The position numbers were made by a program, and so were the translations under genes. A model generated the notes under the pieces. It was not told the origin of the DNA, made no database searches, and saw nothing but the letters and a program-made list of their open reading frames with translations. A stretch of DNA of 6,299 nt from Candidatus Zhuqueibacterota bacterium (lineage in GTDB: Bacteria > SM23-31 > B21-G16), in contig QNDJ01000112.1 in the NCBI GenBank assembly GCA_003644825.1, positions 1-6,299 of the forward strand, in the 5' to 3' direction. Shown here one piece after another: positions 1 to 5,863 of the stretch (positions within the stretch are counted from its first letter, which is position 1; the number at the start of each line of letters is the position of its first letter).

Positions 1-1391
1 AAAAAGAGATGGGTAAAAACCTGAAAAAAAGATTTTTAAGTTTCACAGAATTAATTTATCCTGATGAAATAACTTCAATTAAAATAAAAACTAATGAAAT
101 CGAAAAAAAATTTACCGAAAAAGGAAAAAGAAAAGTAAACATAGACCCGGGATACATCTCGGAATCAAAACTTATCCTGGCAACCACAAAAAATTACTCT
201 CATAGAATTTACCTTAACAATGGAATATATGGAGACCTTCACCTTATATTTAAAAATGGAAGATTTAATCCTCAACCCTGGACATATCCTGATTATAAAG
301 AAAAATTTAATCTATCTTTTTTTGAAAAAGTTAGAGAAAAATACAAAGATGATTTAAAAAACGACAATCTTTTAGAACAAAAAATTACATATAAATCCTC
401 TGGCGTTGATATTGATGAAAAAGAAAAAAGTATGGAACTTGTTAAGCCTGTAATTAAAGAAACATACAACAAAAATGTGCTTGCAGATTTCGGTAAATTT
501 GGGGGTTTTTATCATTTAGATATAAAAAATTATAAAGACCCCGTTATTGTTTCATCGGTTGATGGAGTTGGAACAAAGTTAAAAATCGCCGTTTTAATGA
601 AAAAACACGATACCGTTGGAGTTGACCTTGTCAATCATTGCGTTAACGATATTCTTTGCTGTGGGGCAAAACCTTTATTTTTTCTCGATTACATCGCCAG
701 TGGAAAACTAAAAGCAAACACTATACTTGAAATTATCAAAGGATTCTCAAAAGGATGCATAGAAAATAAATGTGTTCTTATAGGGGGAGAAACTGCTGAA
801 ATGCCAGGATACTATGAAGAAGGTGAAATCGACCTCATGAGTAAAATAGTAGGTATTGTTGAAAGAGAAAAAATAATTGATGGAAATAAAATAAAAAAAG
901 GAGATGTATTAATTGGTTTAAGATCAAACGGGTTACACACAAATGGATACTCTCTTGCAAGAAAAGTTTTTTTCGAAATAGCAAAATTCAACATCGATTC
1001 ATACATAGAAGAACTCGGTTTAACATTAGGTGAGGAACTCATCAAAACTCACATATCTTATTTAAGCAGTGTATACCCCCTTGTTGAAAATGGGTTAATA
1101 AATGGTATAGCTCATATTACGGGTGGTGGAATTCACGGAAATGTATCCAGATTGTTAAGTAACGAATTAAAAGAAGAAATTTTCTGGGATAGCTGGGAAT
1201 GGCTCCCTGTCTTCAAAATTATTCAGAAAATTGGTAAAATTGAAGTTGAAGAAATGAGAAAAACATTTAATCTTGGTATCGGACTGATACTGATTACTTC
1301 TAAAAATAATTCTCAAATAATATTAAACAGATTGGAAAAACATAACCTGAATGCAAAAATAATCGGAATCATTAAAAAATCAGATGATTAG
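1..1391 (+). CDS. purM: DUF4416 domain (5'-truncated) fused to phosphoribosylformylglycinamidine cyclo-ligase (PurM)
   Basis: The PurM part (AIR synthetase, cytoplasmic) closes FGAM to aminoimidazole ribonucleotide using ATP, a late step of de novo purine synthesis. Numbering from the first in-frame ATG at 9, residues 1 to about 118 match the C-terminal part of DUF4416, a family of unknown function: VNIDPGY (43-49), ATTK (58-61), HRIYL (65-69), WTYPDY (91-96). Residues 126-460 are a complete PurM of about 335 aa: VDGVGTKLKIA (184-194), the DLVNHCVND stretch, GGETAEMPG (259-267), ITGGG (370-374) and TFNLGIG (419-425). The ATG at 9 is probably an internal Met. The frame is open to the left edge, the preceding codons read K-E, and DUF4416 proteins usually have some 60 more residues upstream, so the true start lies outside the window. 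No stop separates the two domains. The residue where PurM normally has its initiator Met is ATT (384-386). The 3' end overlaps plsY by 8 nt. PurM identity is secure; the fusion is seen directly but its function is unknown. Confidence 0.95.
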   Translation, partial: KEMGKNLKKRFLSFTELIYPDEITSIKIKTNEIEKKFTEKGKRKVNIDPGYISESKLILATTKNYSHRIYLNNGIYGDLHLIFKNGRFNPQPWTYPDYKEKFNLSFFEKVREKYKDDLKNDNLLEQKITYKSSGVDIDEKEKSMELVKPVIKETYNKNVLADFGKFGGFYHLDIKNYKDPVIVSSVDGVGTKLKIAVLMKKHDTVGVDLVNHCVNDILCCGAKPLFFLDYIASGKLKANTILEIIKGFSKGCIENKCVLIGGETAEMPGYYEEGEIDLMSKIVGIVEREKIIDGNKIKKGDVLIGLRSNGLHTNGYSLARKVFFEIAKFNIDSYIEELGLTLGEELIKTHISYLSSVYPLVENGLINGIAHITGGGIHGNVSRLLSNELKEEIFWDSWEWLPVFKIIQKIGKIEVEEMRKTFNLGIGLILITSKNNSQIILNRLEKHNLNAKIIGIIKKSDD

Positions 1392-2010
1392 TATTATAGT
1401 TATAATAATATGCTCTTATATTGTAGGTTCTATTCCAACAAGTATTATAGCAGGAAAACTATGGAAAGGAATAGATATAAGAAACTATGGAAGTGGAAAT
1501 GCAGGAGCTACAAATGTATTCAGAGTTCTTGGCTGGAAAGCTGGAGTAATTGTTGGTATATTTGATATATTTAAAGGATTATCTGCCCCAATTTTTATTG
1601 CTAAAATTTTAATAGACCCTCTTCCCTTTGATTATCAACTTATACAAATAATAGCAGGAGTTGCAGCTGTTTTTGGACATATATGGACCATCTTTGCCGG
1701 TTTTAAAGGAGGAAAGGGGGTCCTTACTGCTGCTGGCATGATTTTAGGATTAGCTCCAGTTGCTACACTAATATGTATAGGAATATGGGGGATTATATTT
1801 TTCATTACAAGATATGTTTCCCTTGGTTCTATATGTGCTGCTATTTCTTTACCGATTGTAATAATGGTGGAAAAATATGTATTTGGTCAGAACATTCATA
1901 GTGTACTCCTGTTTTTCACAATATTTATCGGGTTATTAATAATTTTTACACACAGGTCAAATATAAAAAGACTTATAAATGGAACCGAGAACAGATTTAA
2001 AAAAACCTGA
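1384..2010 (+). CDS. plsY: Acyl-phosphate:glycerol-3-phosphate acyltransferase PlsY
   Basis: Inner-membrane enzyme that transfers an acyl chain from acyl-phosphate (made by PlsX, not in this window) to the sn-1 position of glycerol-3-phosphate, giving lysophosphatidic acid. The 208-residue protein is full length for the family and mostly hydrophobic with several membrane segments. The conserved loop motifs are all present: GSIPTS (15-20) followed by the glycine/asparagine-rich SGNAGATN (37-44), the phosphate-binding GFKGGKG (106-112) preceded by His99, and the C-terminal HRSNIKRL (190-197) with the usual GTENRF tail. The ATG at 1384 overlaps the end of purM by 8 nt. There is no clear Shine-Dalgarno, so translation is probably coupled to purM. 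It lies directly before gpsA, which makes its acceptor substrate. No anomalies in the coding sequence. Confidence 0.97.
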   Translation: MISIIVIIICSYIVGSIPTSIIAGKLWKGIDIRNYGSGNAGATNVFRVLGWKAGVIVGIFDIFKGLSAPIFIAKILIDPLPFDYQLIQIIAGVAAVFGHIWTIFAGFKGGKGVLTAAGMILGLAPVATLICIGIWGIIFFITRYVSLGSICAAISLPIVIMVEKYVFGQNIHSVLLFFTIFIGLLIIFTHRSNIKRLINGTENRFKKT

Positions 2011-3019
2011 AAATATAGTTATTCTTGGAGCAGGCAACTGGGGTACAACCGTTGCTCTTCATCTTTATGAAAAAAACTATCCGGTCGGTTTGTGGGAATA
2101 CAACAAAAAATATTATAAAGAACTTATAAGATTTAGAGAAAACAGGAGATTCCTGAAAGGATTTCCAATCCCTGAAAAAATTGAAATTTATAACATACTC
2201 GAAGAAGCCGTTAAGGAAAAAGATATTATAATTTTTGCTATTCCTTCCCATTCTGTCAGAAATGTTTTATACAAACTTAAAGACATAATAAAAAAAGATA
2301 AAATCAAGATAGTTAGCCTCGTCAAAGGAATTGAAAATAACACCCTTATGCTTATGTCTCAGGTTATTAAACAGGTTATACCTGAATTTGATGAAAAAAA
2401 TTACATAGCATTATCAGGTCCCAGTTTTGCAAATGAGGTAGCCCGAAAGATTCCTACTGCTATCGTGTCCGCATCAAAAAGTATCACTTCTGCAAAAAAA
2501 ATACAAAAAATATTTATGACACCAGCATTAAGAGTTTACGTAAATGATGATATTACCGGAGTAGAATTAGGAGGTGCACTAAAAAATGTGATAGCTATAG
2601 CTGCAGGAATTTGCGATGGAGTGGGTTTTGGAGAAAATACAAAAGCCGCATTAATCACAAGAAGTGTTGTTGAAATTACAAGACTGGGAACTAAAATGGG
2701 GGCAAAAATAGAAACATTCTCTGGATTATCAGGAATAGGTGACCTTATTCTGACCTGTATGGGAAAATTAAGCAGAAACAGATTTCTTGGTGAAGAAATC
2801 GGAAAAGGTAAAAAACTTGAAGATGTCCTTAATAGTATGGTTATGATTGCTGAAGGTGTAAAAACTGCAAAATCTGCATATTTTCTGGCAAAAAAATTTA
2901 ACGTTGAAACTCCGATAATGGAAAAAGTGTATAAAGTATTATTCGAAGGTGAAAATCCCGAAAAAGCCGTTAATGACTTAATGACAAGACAACCAAAAGC
3001 AGAAATTCAGAATCTATAA
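1979..3019 (+). CDS. gpsA: NAD(P)-dependent glycerol-3-phosphate dehydrogenase GpsA
   Basis: Cytoplasmic enzyme that reduces dihydroxyacetone phosphate to sn-glycerol-3-phosphate, the backbone of phospholipids and substrate of PlsY just upstream. The 346-residue protein has an N-terminal Rossmann fold with the nucleotide-binding GAGNWG (17-22), the conserved SGPSFANEVA segment (146-155), the catalytic-lysine motif GALKN (Lys202), SGLSGIGDL (248-256, conserved Asp255) and the SRNRFLG segment (265-271) of the C-terminal helical domain. The start at 1979 overlaps plsY by 32 nt and gives a 12-residue leader before the first strand. No ATG, GTG or TTG occurs between it and the core, so this start is favoured despite the long overlap. 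The spacer before it (ATAAAAAGACTTATAA) lacks a good Shine-Dalgarno, which again suggests translational coupling. Identity is secure. Confidence 0.97.
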   Translation: MEPRTDLKKPENIVILGAGNWGTTVALHLYEKNYPVGLWEYNKKYYKELIRFRENRRFLKGFPIPEKIEIYNILEEAVKEKDIIIFAIPSHSVRNVLYKLKDIIKKDKIKIVSLVKGIENNTLMLMSQVIKQVIPEFDEKNYIALSGPSFANEVARKIPTAIVSASKSITSAKKIQKIFMTPALRVYVNDDITGVELGGALKNVIAIAAGICDGVGFGENTKAALITRSVVEITRLGTKMGAKIETFSGLSGIGDLILTCMGKLSRNRFLGEEIGKGKKLEDVLNSMVMIAEGVKTAKSAYFLAKKFNVETPIMEKVYKVLFEGENPEKAVNDLMTRQPKAEIQNL

Positions 3020-3034
3020 ATCGGGTAATATATA
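3006..3034 (+). promoter_or_regulatory. Possible weak sigma70-type promoter before asnS
   Basis: TTCAGA (3006-3011) and TATATA (3029-3034) are separated by 17 nt, just ahead of asnS and overlapping the last gpsA codons. The overlapping hexamers TAATAT (3026-3031) and TATATT (3031-3036) could also serve as the -10 element. In AT-rich DNA such matches arise easily, and asnS may simply be read through from gpsA. Confidence 0.25.
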
Positions 3035-3058
3035 TTCCAAATTTAAGAAATTAAAAAA

Positions 3059-3063
3059 CAGGA
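3059..3063 (+). promoter_or_regulatory. Shine-Dalgarno that decides the asnS start
   Basis: CAGGA ends directly against the ATG at 3064, leaving no spacer, but lies 9 nt before the next in-frame ATG at 3073. This favours 3073 as the translation start. The nearest gene type, Thermus-like AsnRS, also begins with Met a few residues before the conserved first strand, in agreement with 3073. Confidence 0.5.
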
Positions 3064-3072
3064 ATGTCAAAA

Positions 3073-4365
3073 ATGGAGTGGGTTTATATTGAAAATATTT
3101 CAGAATATGAAGGAAAAGAAGTTGAAATTAAGGGCTGGCTTTATAACAAAAGGTCTGGTGGTAAACTGTTTTTCCTTCTTGTAAGAGATGGAACAGGAAT
3201 TATTCAGGCAGTTGTTGTAAAAGGCGAGGTAGATGAAAAAACCTTTAACCTATGTGAAGAGTTAACTCAAGAATCCTCATTAATTGTAAGAGGAAAAATA
3301 AATGCTGACAGAAGAGCTCCTGGTGGTTTTGAGATACAGGTAAAAGAAATTGAGCTTGTTCATCTTGCTAAAGATTATCCTATAACTCCAAAACCCCATG
3401 GCATAACATTTCTTCTCGATTTAAGACATCTGTGGTTGAGAAGTAGAAAACAACAGGCAATACTGAGAATAAGACACGAAGTTATTAGAGCTCTCAGAGA
3501 CTACTATGACGAAAGGGGATTTGTTCTTATTGATGCCCCTATATTTACCCCTTCAGCCTGCGAAGGAACAACAACATTATTTGAAACCCAGTATTTCGGA
3601 ACATCAGCATACTTAACCCAGAGCGGGCAATTATACGAAGAAGCAGGCGCAATGGCTTTTGGTAAAGTTTACTGTTTTGGTCCAACCTTCAGGGCTGAAA
3701 AATCCAAAACAAGAAGACATTTAACCGAATTCTGGATGCTTGAACCCGAAGTTGCTTATTACGACCTTGATGATAATATGGATTTAGCTGAAGATTGTAT
3801 TTCATACGTTGTTCAGAGAGTTCTTGACAGAAAAAAAGAAGAACTTAAAATTATCGAAAGGGATACATCAAAACTGGAAAAAGTAGTAAAACCATTTCCG
3901 AAGATTTCCTATACAGAAGCTGTAAACATCCTGAAAAAAAACGGAATCGAATTTGAATGGGGAAATGATTTTGGAGGTAAAGATGAAACTATCATCTCGA
4001 ATCAGTTTGAAAAACCGGTTTTTGTTCACAGGTTTCCTGCAGCAATCAAGGCTTTTTATATGAAAAGAGACCCTCTGGATGAAAAACTTGCCCTTGGATG
4101 TGACCTTCTCGCTCCAGAAGGATATGGTGAAATTATTGGAGGCGGGCAAAGAGAAGACAGTTTAGAAATCCTTGAAAAAAGAATTAAAGAGCACAATCTT
4201 CCCCGGGAAGCATTTGAATGGTATTTCGACCTGCGAAAATATGGAAGTGTGCCCCATTCCGGTTTCGGAATAGGCCTGGAAAGAGTGGTTGCATGGATAT
4301 GCGGATTGAGTCATTTAAGGGAAGCAATACCATTCCCGAGAACTATATACAGGCTTTCACCTTAA
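3073..4365 (+). CDS. asnS: Asparagine--tRNA ligase, compact Thermus/archaeal-like type
   Basis: Class IIb aminoacyl-tRNA synthetase that charges tRNA-Asn with asparagine in the cytoplasm. Residues are numbered from the ATG at 3064; the likelier start at 3073 removes three. Residues about 4-105 form the anticodon-binding OB fold ([20 protein letters not shown]). The catalytic core follows: DLRHLWLR (119-126), EGTTTLFE and [10 protein letters not shown], motif 2 [15 protein letters not shown] (209-223) followed by [21 protein letters not shown] (350-364), and motif 3 GFGIGLER (400-407). The LEPE and EGYGEIIGG signatures point to AsnRS rather than AspRS. At 430 residues it is shorter than the roughly 465-residue E. 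coli-type enzyme and resembles the compact Thermus/Pyrococcus kind. An intact AsnRS implies direct tRNA-Asn charging, though an indirect GatCAB route elsewhere is not excluded. A 44-nt gap to the ATG at 3064 follows gpsA, so it may be in the same transcript. Confidence 0.96.
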   Translation: MEWVYIENISEYEGKEVEIKGWLYNKRSGGKLFFLLVRDGTGIIQAVVVKGEVDEKTFNLCEELTQESSLIVRGKINADRRAPGGFEIQVKEIELVHLAKDYPITPKPHGITFLLDLRHLWLRSRKQQAILRIRHEVIRALRDYYDERGFVLIDAPIFTPSACEGTTTLFETQYFGTSAYLTQSGQLYEEAGAMAFGKVYCFGPTFRAEKSKTRRHLTEFWMLEPEVAYYDLDDNMDLAEDCISYVVQRVLDRKKEELKIIERDTSKLEKVVKPFPKISYTEAVNILKKNGIEFEWGNDFGGKDETIISNQFEKPVFVHRFPAAIKAFYMKRDPLDEKLALGCDLLAPEGYGEIIGGGQREDSLEILEKRIKEHNLPREAFEWYFDLRKYGSVPHSGFGIGLERVVAWICGLSHLREAIPFPRTIYRLSP

Positions 4366-4374
4366 AAAAGTTCT

Positions 4375-4402
4375 TTGTTAATAATCCTGGAAATGTTATA
4401 TT
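4375..4402 (+). promoter_or_regulatory. Candidate promoter upstream of the TIGR00725 gene (distal)
   Basis: TTGTTA (4375-4380) and TATATT (4397-4402) with a 16-nt spacer resemble sigma70 -35/-10 elements (4/6 and 5/6 matches). They lie at the start of the 107-nt gap after asnS, the longest gap in the window. Transcription from here would give a leader of about 60 nt before the ATG at 4473. Based on pattern only. Confidence 0.35.
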
Positions 4403-4429
4403 AAAAACTTAAACAAATCGAAATAAAAT

Positions 4430-4458
4430 TTGCTCTAAATTTGTGTAAATCTTAAAAT
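4430..4458 (+). promoter_or_regulatory. Candidate promoter upstream of the TIGR00725 gene (proximal, near-leaderless)
   Basis: TTGCTC (4430-4435), a 17-nt spacer and TAAAAT (4453-4458) give a well-spaced sigma70-like site. A start about 7 nt downstream of the -10 would leave only some 8 nt before the ATG at 4473. That would fit the absence of any Shine-Dalgarno in front of this gene. The match is moderate and the background is AT-rich. Confidence 0.35.
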
Positions 4459-4472
4459 TTTTTATTTATTAA

Positions 4473-4934
4473 ATGAATAGAAAACCCATTATTGGTGTTA
4501 TTGGAGGTGGTTTTTGCACAACTGAAATATCAGAAATAGCAGAAAAAGTAGGTGAGAAAATCGCTGAAAAAGGTGCTATATTAATATGTGGGGGACTCGG
4601 CGGTGTAATGGAGGCTGCCTGTAAAGGTGCAAAAAATAAAAACGGAATAACTATTGGTATTTTACCCGGAAATGATATTAACGATGCAAATCCTTATGTA
4701 GATTTTCCTGTTGCTACAGGAATGGGATTTGCCCGTAATATTATTATCGTATGGACAGCCCAATGCCTGATTGCAATTAATGGAAAATACGGCACATTGT
4801 CTGAAATTGCCTATGCCCTTGCTTTTAATAAACCAGTAGTGGGATTAAAAACACATAAAATCGAAGGAAACCTGATAGAAGCCAGATCGCCTGAAGATGC
4901 TGTGGAACTCGCTTTTAAAATGATAAAAATTTAA
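4473..4934 (+). CDS. TIGR00725 family Rossmann-fold protein (LOG/lysine-decarboxylase-like)
   Basis: A 153-residue protein, full length for the TIGR00725 family, which belongs to the wider SLOG/LOG-like Rossmann group. Its precise role is not established; some relatives are annotated as molybdenum-cofactor carrier-like or nucleotide-binding proteins. Visible features are the N-terminal strand and glycine loop IGVIGGG (7-13), the CGGLGGVMEAA segment (39-49), ILPG and NPYVD, TGMGFARN in the middle, and NGKYGTLSE (103-111), the family's form of the PGGxGTxxE nucleotide/phosphate-binding motif. It lacks the full LOG signature for cytokinin riboside phosphoribohydrolase, so that activity should not be assumed. 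The stretch before the ATG (AATTTTTTATTTATTAA) contains no Shine-Dalgarno. It follows the largest intergenic gap and probably starts a new transcription unit leading to acyP and apt. Confidence 0.88.
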   Translation: MNRKPIIGVIGGGFCTTEISEIAEKVGEKIAEKGAILICGGLGGVMEAACKGAKNKNGITIGILPGNDINDANPYVDFPVATGMGFARNIIIVWTAQCLIAINGKYGTLSEIAYALAFNKPVVGLKTHKIEGNLIEARSPEDAVELAFKMIKI

Positions 4935-4973
4935 CACCTGAAAAAAAGTAGTTGCAGGATTAACAAAAATTCC

Positions 4974-4978
4974 AGGAG
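4974..4978 (+). promoter_or_regulatory. Shine-Dalgarno of the acylphosphatase gene
   Basis: AGGAG lies 7 nt before the ATG at 4986, a near-ideal ribosome binding site that supports this start. Confidence 0.75.
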
Positions 4979-4985
4979 AAATAAA

Positions 4986-5261
4986 ATGGATGTTTCTGCA
5001 AAAATTACCGTTTCAGGCCTGGTTCAAGGAGTAGGATATAGATATTTTACATACTATAAAGCAAAGGAACTCGGTTTAAAGGGATATGTAAGAAATTTAT
5101 ATAACGGTAATGTCGAAGTTGAAGTTGAAGGCGATAGAGGTAGCATTGAAATACTTATTAAAGAATTAAAAATCGGACCAAGGCTCTCAAATGTAAGGGA
5201 CTTAAAAATTGAATGGAAAAAATATTCAGGCAAATACCGCTCTTTTGATATAACTTATTAA
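4986..5261 (+). CDS. acyP: Acylphosphatase
   Basis: Small cytoplasmic enzyme that hydrolyses carboxyl-phosphate anhydrides such as acetyl phosphate, carbamoyl phosphate or 1,3-bisphosphoglycerate; its physiological substrate in bacteria is uncertain. The 91-residue protein has the usual family length of about 90. It shows the phosphate-binding signature GLVQGVGYR (11-19), with catalytic Arg19, and GYVRN (33-37), with the catalytic Asn37. The NGNVEVEVEG segment and the C-terminal FDITY are also typical. An AGGAG site 7 nt upstream fixes the start. It sits 51 nt after the TIGR00725 gene and 14 nt before apt, so it is very likely cotranscribed with apt. A link to the acyl-phosphate used by PlsY is conceivable but unsupported. 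Both catalytic residues are intact. Confidence 0.96.
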   Translation: MDVSAKITVSGLVQGVGYRYFTYYKAKELGLKGYVRNLYNGNVEVEVEGDRGSIEILIKELKIGPRLSNVRDLKIEWKKYSGKYRSFDITY

Positions 5262-5266
5262 AACCT

Positions 5267-5272
5267 GGAGGT
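5267..5272 (+). promoter_or_regulatory. Shine-Dalgarno of apt
   Basis: GGAGGT is a full match to the anti-Shine-Dalgarno core, with a short 3-nt gap to the ATG at 5276. It is the strongest ribosome binding site in the window and confirms the apt start. Confidence 0.75.
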
Positions 5273-5275
5273 TAA

Positions 5276-5797
5276 ATGGAATTAGAACAATTTATAAGAA
5301 ATGTTCCTGATTTTCCTAAAAAAGGTATAGGATTCAAAGATATTACTACTCTTCTAAAAAAAGGTGATGCTTTTAAAGAAGCGATTGACAGAATATATGA
5401 AAACTTCAAATCTTCCCGGGTTGACTCTGTAGCGGGAATAGAAGCAAGAGGATTCATAATAGGGGCAGCTCTTGCATATAAATGGGGCATTGGTTTCATT
5501 CCTATTAGAAAACCCGGAAAACTTCCAGCAAAAACAGTAAAAGAAGAATATTCTCTCGAATATGGAACCGATGCTGTTGAAATGCACATTGATGCTATAA
5601 AAAAAGGTGAAAAAGTACTTCTGGTTGACGATTTACTTGCAACTGGAGGAACAATTAAAGCATCTTGTAACCTAATTGAGAAATGTGGTGGAATAGTTGC
5701 AGGAATTGCTTTCCTTGTTGAATTAAATTTCCTGAATGGAAGAAAAAAAATCAACAAGTATGATGTTTTTTCTTTAATTAAATTCAAAAATGAGTAA
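5276..5797 (+). CDS. apt: Adenine phosphoribosyltransferase
   Basis: Cytoplasmic salvage enzyme that converts adenine and PRPP to AMP and pyrophosphate. The 173-residue protein is full length (family about 170-180). It begins with the typical FPKKGIGFKDITTLL segment. It then has the EARGF motif (56-60), the IPIRKPGKLP segment, the flexible-loop region around EEYSLEYG, and the PRPP-binding signature VLLVDDLLATGGT (114-126) with the two adjacent acidic residues Asp118 and Asp119. The EARGF and EYG segments support adenine rather than hypoxanthine/guanine specificity. It follows acyP by 14 nt and is probably in the same operon. In Bacillus-type genomes apt is followed by relA and then dtd. Here dtd follows directly. 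No defects seen. Confidence 0.97.
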   Translation: MELEQFIRNVPDFPKKGIGFKDITTLLKKGDAFKEAIDRIYENFKSSRVDSVAGIEARGFIIGAALAYKWGIGFIPIRKPGKLPAKTVKEEYSLEYGTDAVEMHIDAIKKGEKVLLVDDLLATGGTIKASCNLIEKCGGIVAGIAFLVELNFLNGRKKINKYDVFSLIKFKNE

Positions 5798-5798
5798 G

Positions 5799-5817
5799 AT
5801 ATATTAAAATATATATT
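5799..5817. repeat. Short AT-only inverted repeat between apt and dtd
   Basis: ATATATT (5799-5805) and AATATAT (5808-5814) are inverted copies with a 2-nt loop, and AATATATATT (5808-5817) is itself a palindrome. A pure A/T stem of 7 bp with no following T-run is too weak for an intrinsic terminator. It could be an operator-like site, or chance in AT-rich DNA. Confidence 0.25.
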
Positions 5818-5863
5818 GAATCATAATAATCTCAGCACCTTAAATAATTCAAAAGAAACCAAT

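Noticed and set aside
812-1045. Minus-strand open frame inside purM
   Set aside because: Antisense shadow of conserved PurM sequence with a low-complexity Ser/Pro/Ile product and no ribosome binding site of note.
1997-2251. Minus-strand open frame at the start of gpsA
   Set aside because: Opposite the conserved Rossmann region of GpsA; the product is Phe/Asn-rich and resembles no family.
3037-3055. AATTT-AAG-AAATT inverted repeat before asnS considered as a terminator or regulatory hairpin
   Set aside because: Only 5 A/T pairs, no T-tract and no conserved leader features; expected by chance in such AT-rich sequence.
3868-4149. Minus-strand open frame inside asnS
   Set aside because: Antisense to the AsnRS catalytic core, with no motif or start signal to support it.
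4218-4412. Short plus-strand frame overlapping the asnS 3' end
   Set aside because: Out of frame over AsnRS motif 3, which is clearly coding in the other frame; the remainder is intergenic and the product is unlike any known protein.
5354-5587. Second minus-strand open frame opposite apt
   Set aside because: Another antisense shadow of apt; the product is Phe/Ser/Cys-rich with no recognisable domain.
5272-5787. Long open frame of 171 codons on the minus strand opposite apt
   Set aside because: It mirrors almost the whole of apt, which has full family motifs and a perfect Shine-Dalgarno. The antisense product shows no recognisable domain and arises from codon bias.
5799-5817. AT palindrome considered as an intrinsic terminator for apt
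   Set aside because: The stem has no G-C pairs and is not followed by a T-run, so it would not form a stable terminator; kept only as a weak repeat.
5816-5846. TTGAAT and TAAATA considered as a promoter for dtd
   Set aside because: The spacer is 19 nt and both hexamers are common in AT-rich DNA; too weak to list as a feature.
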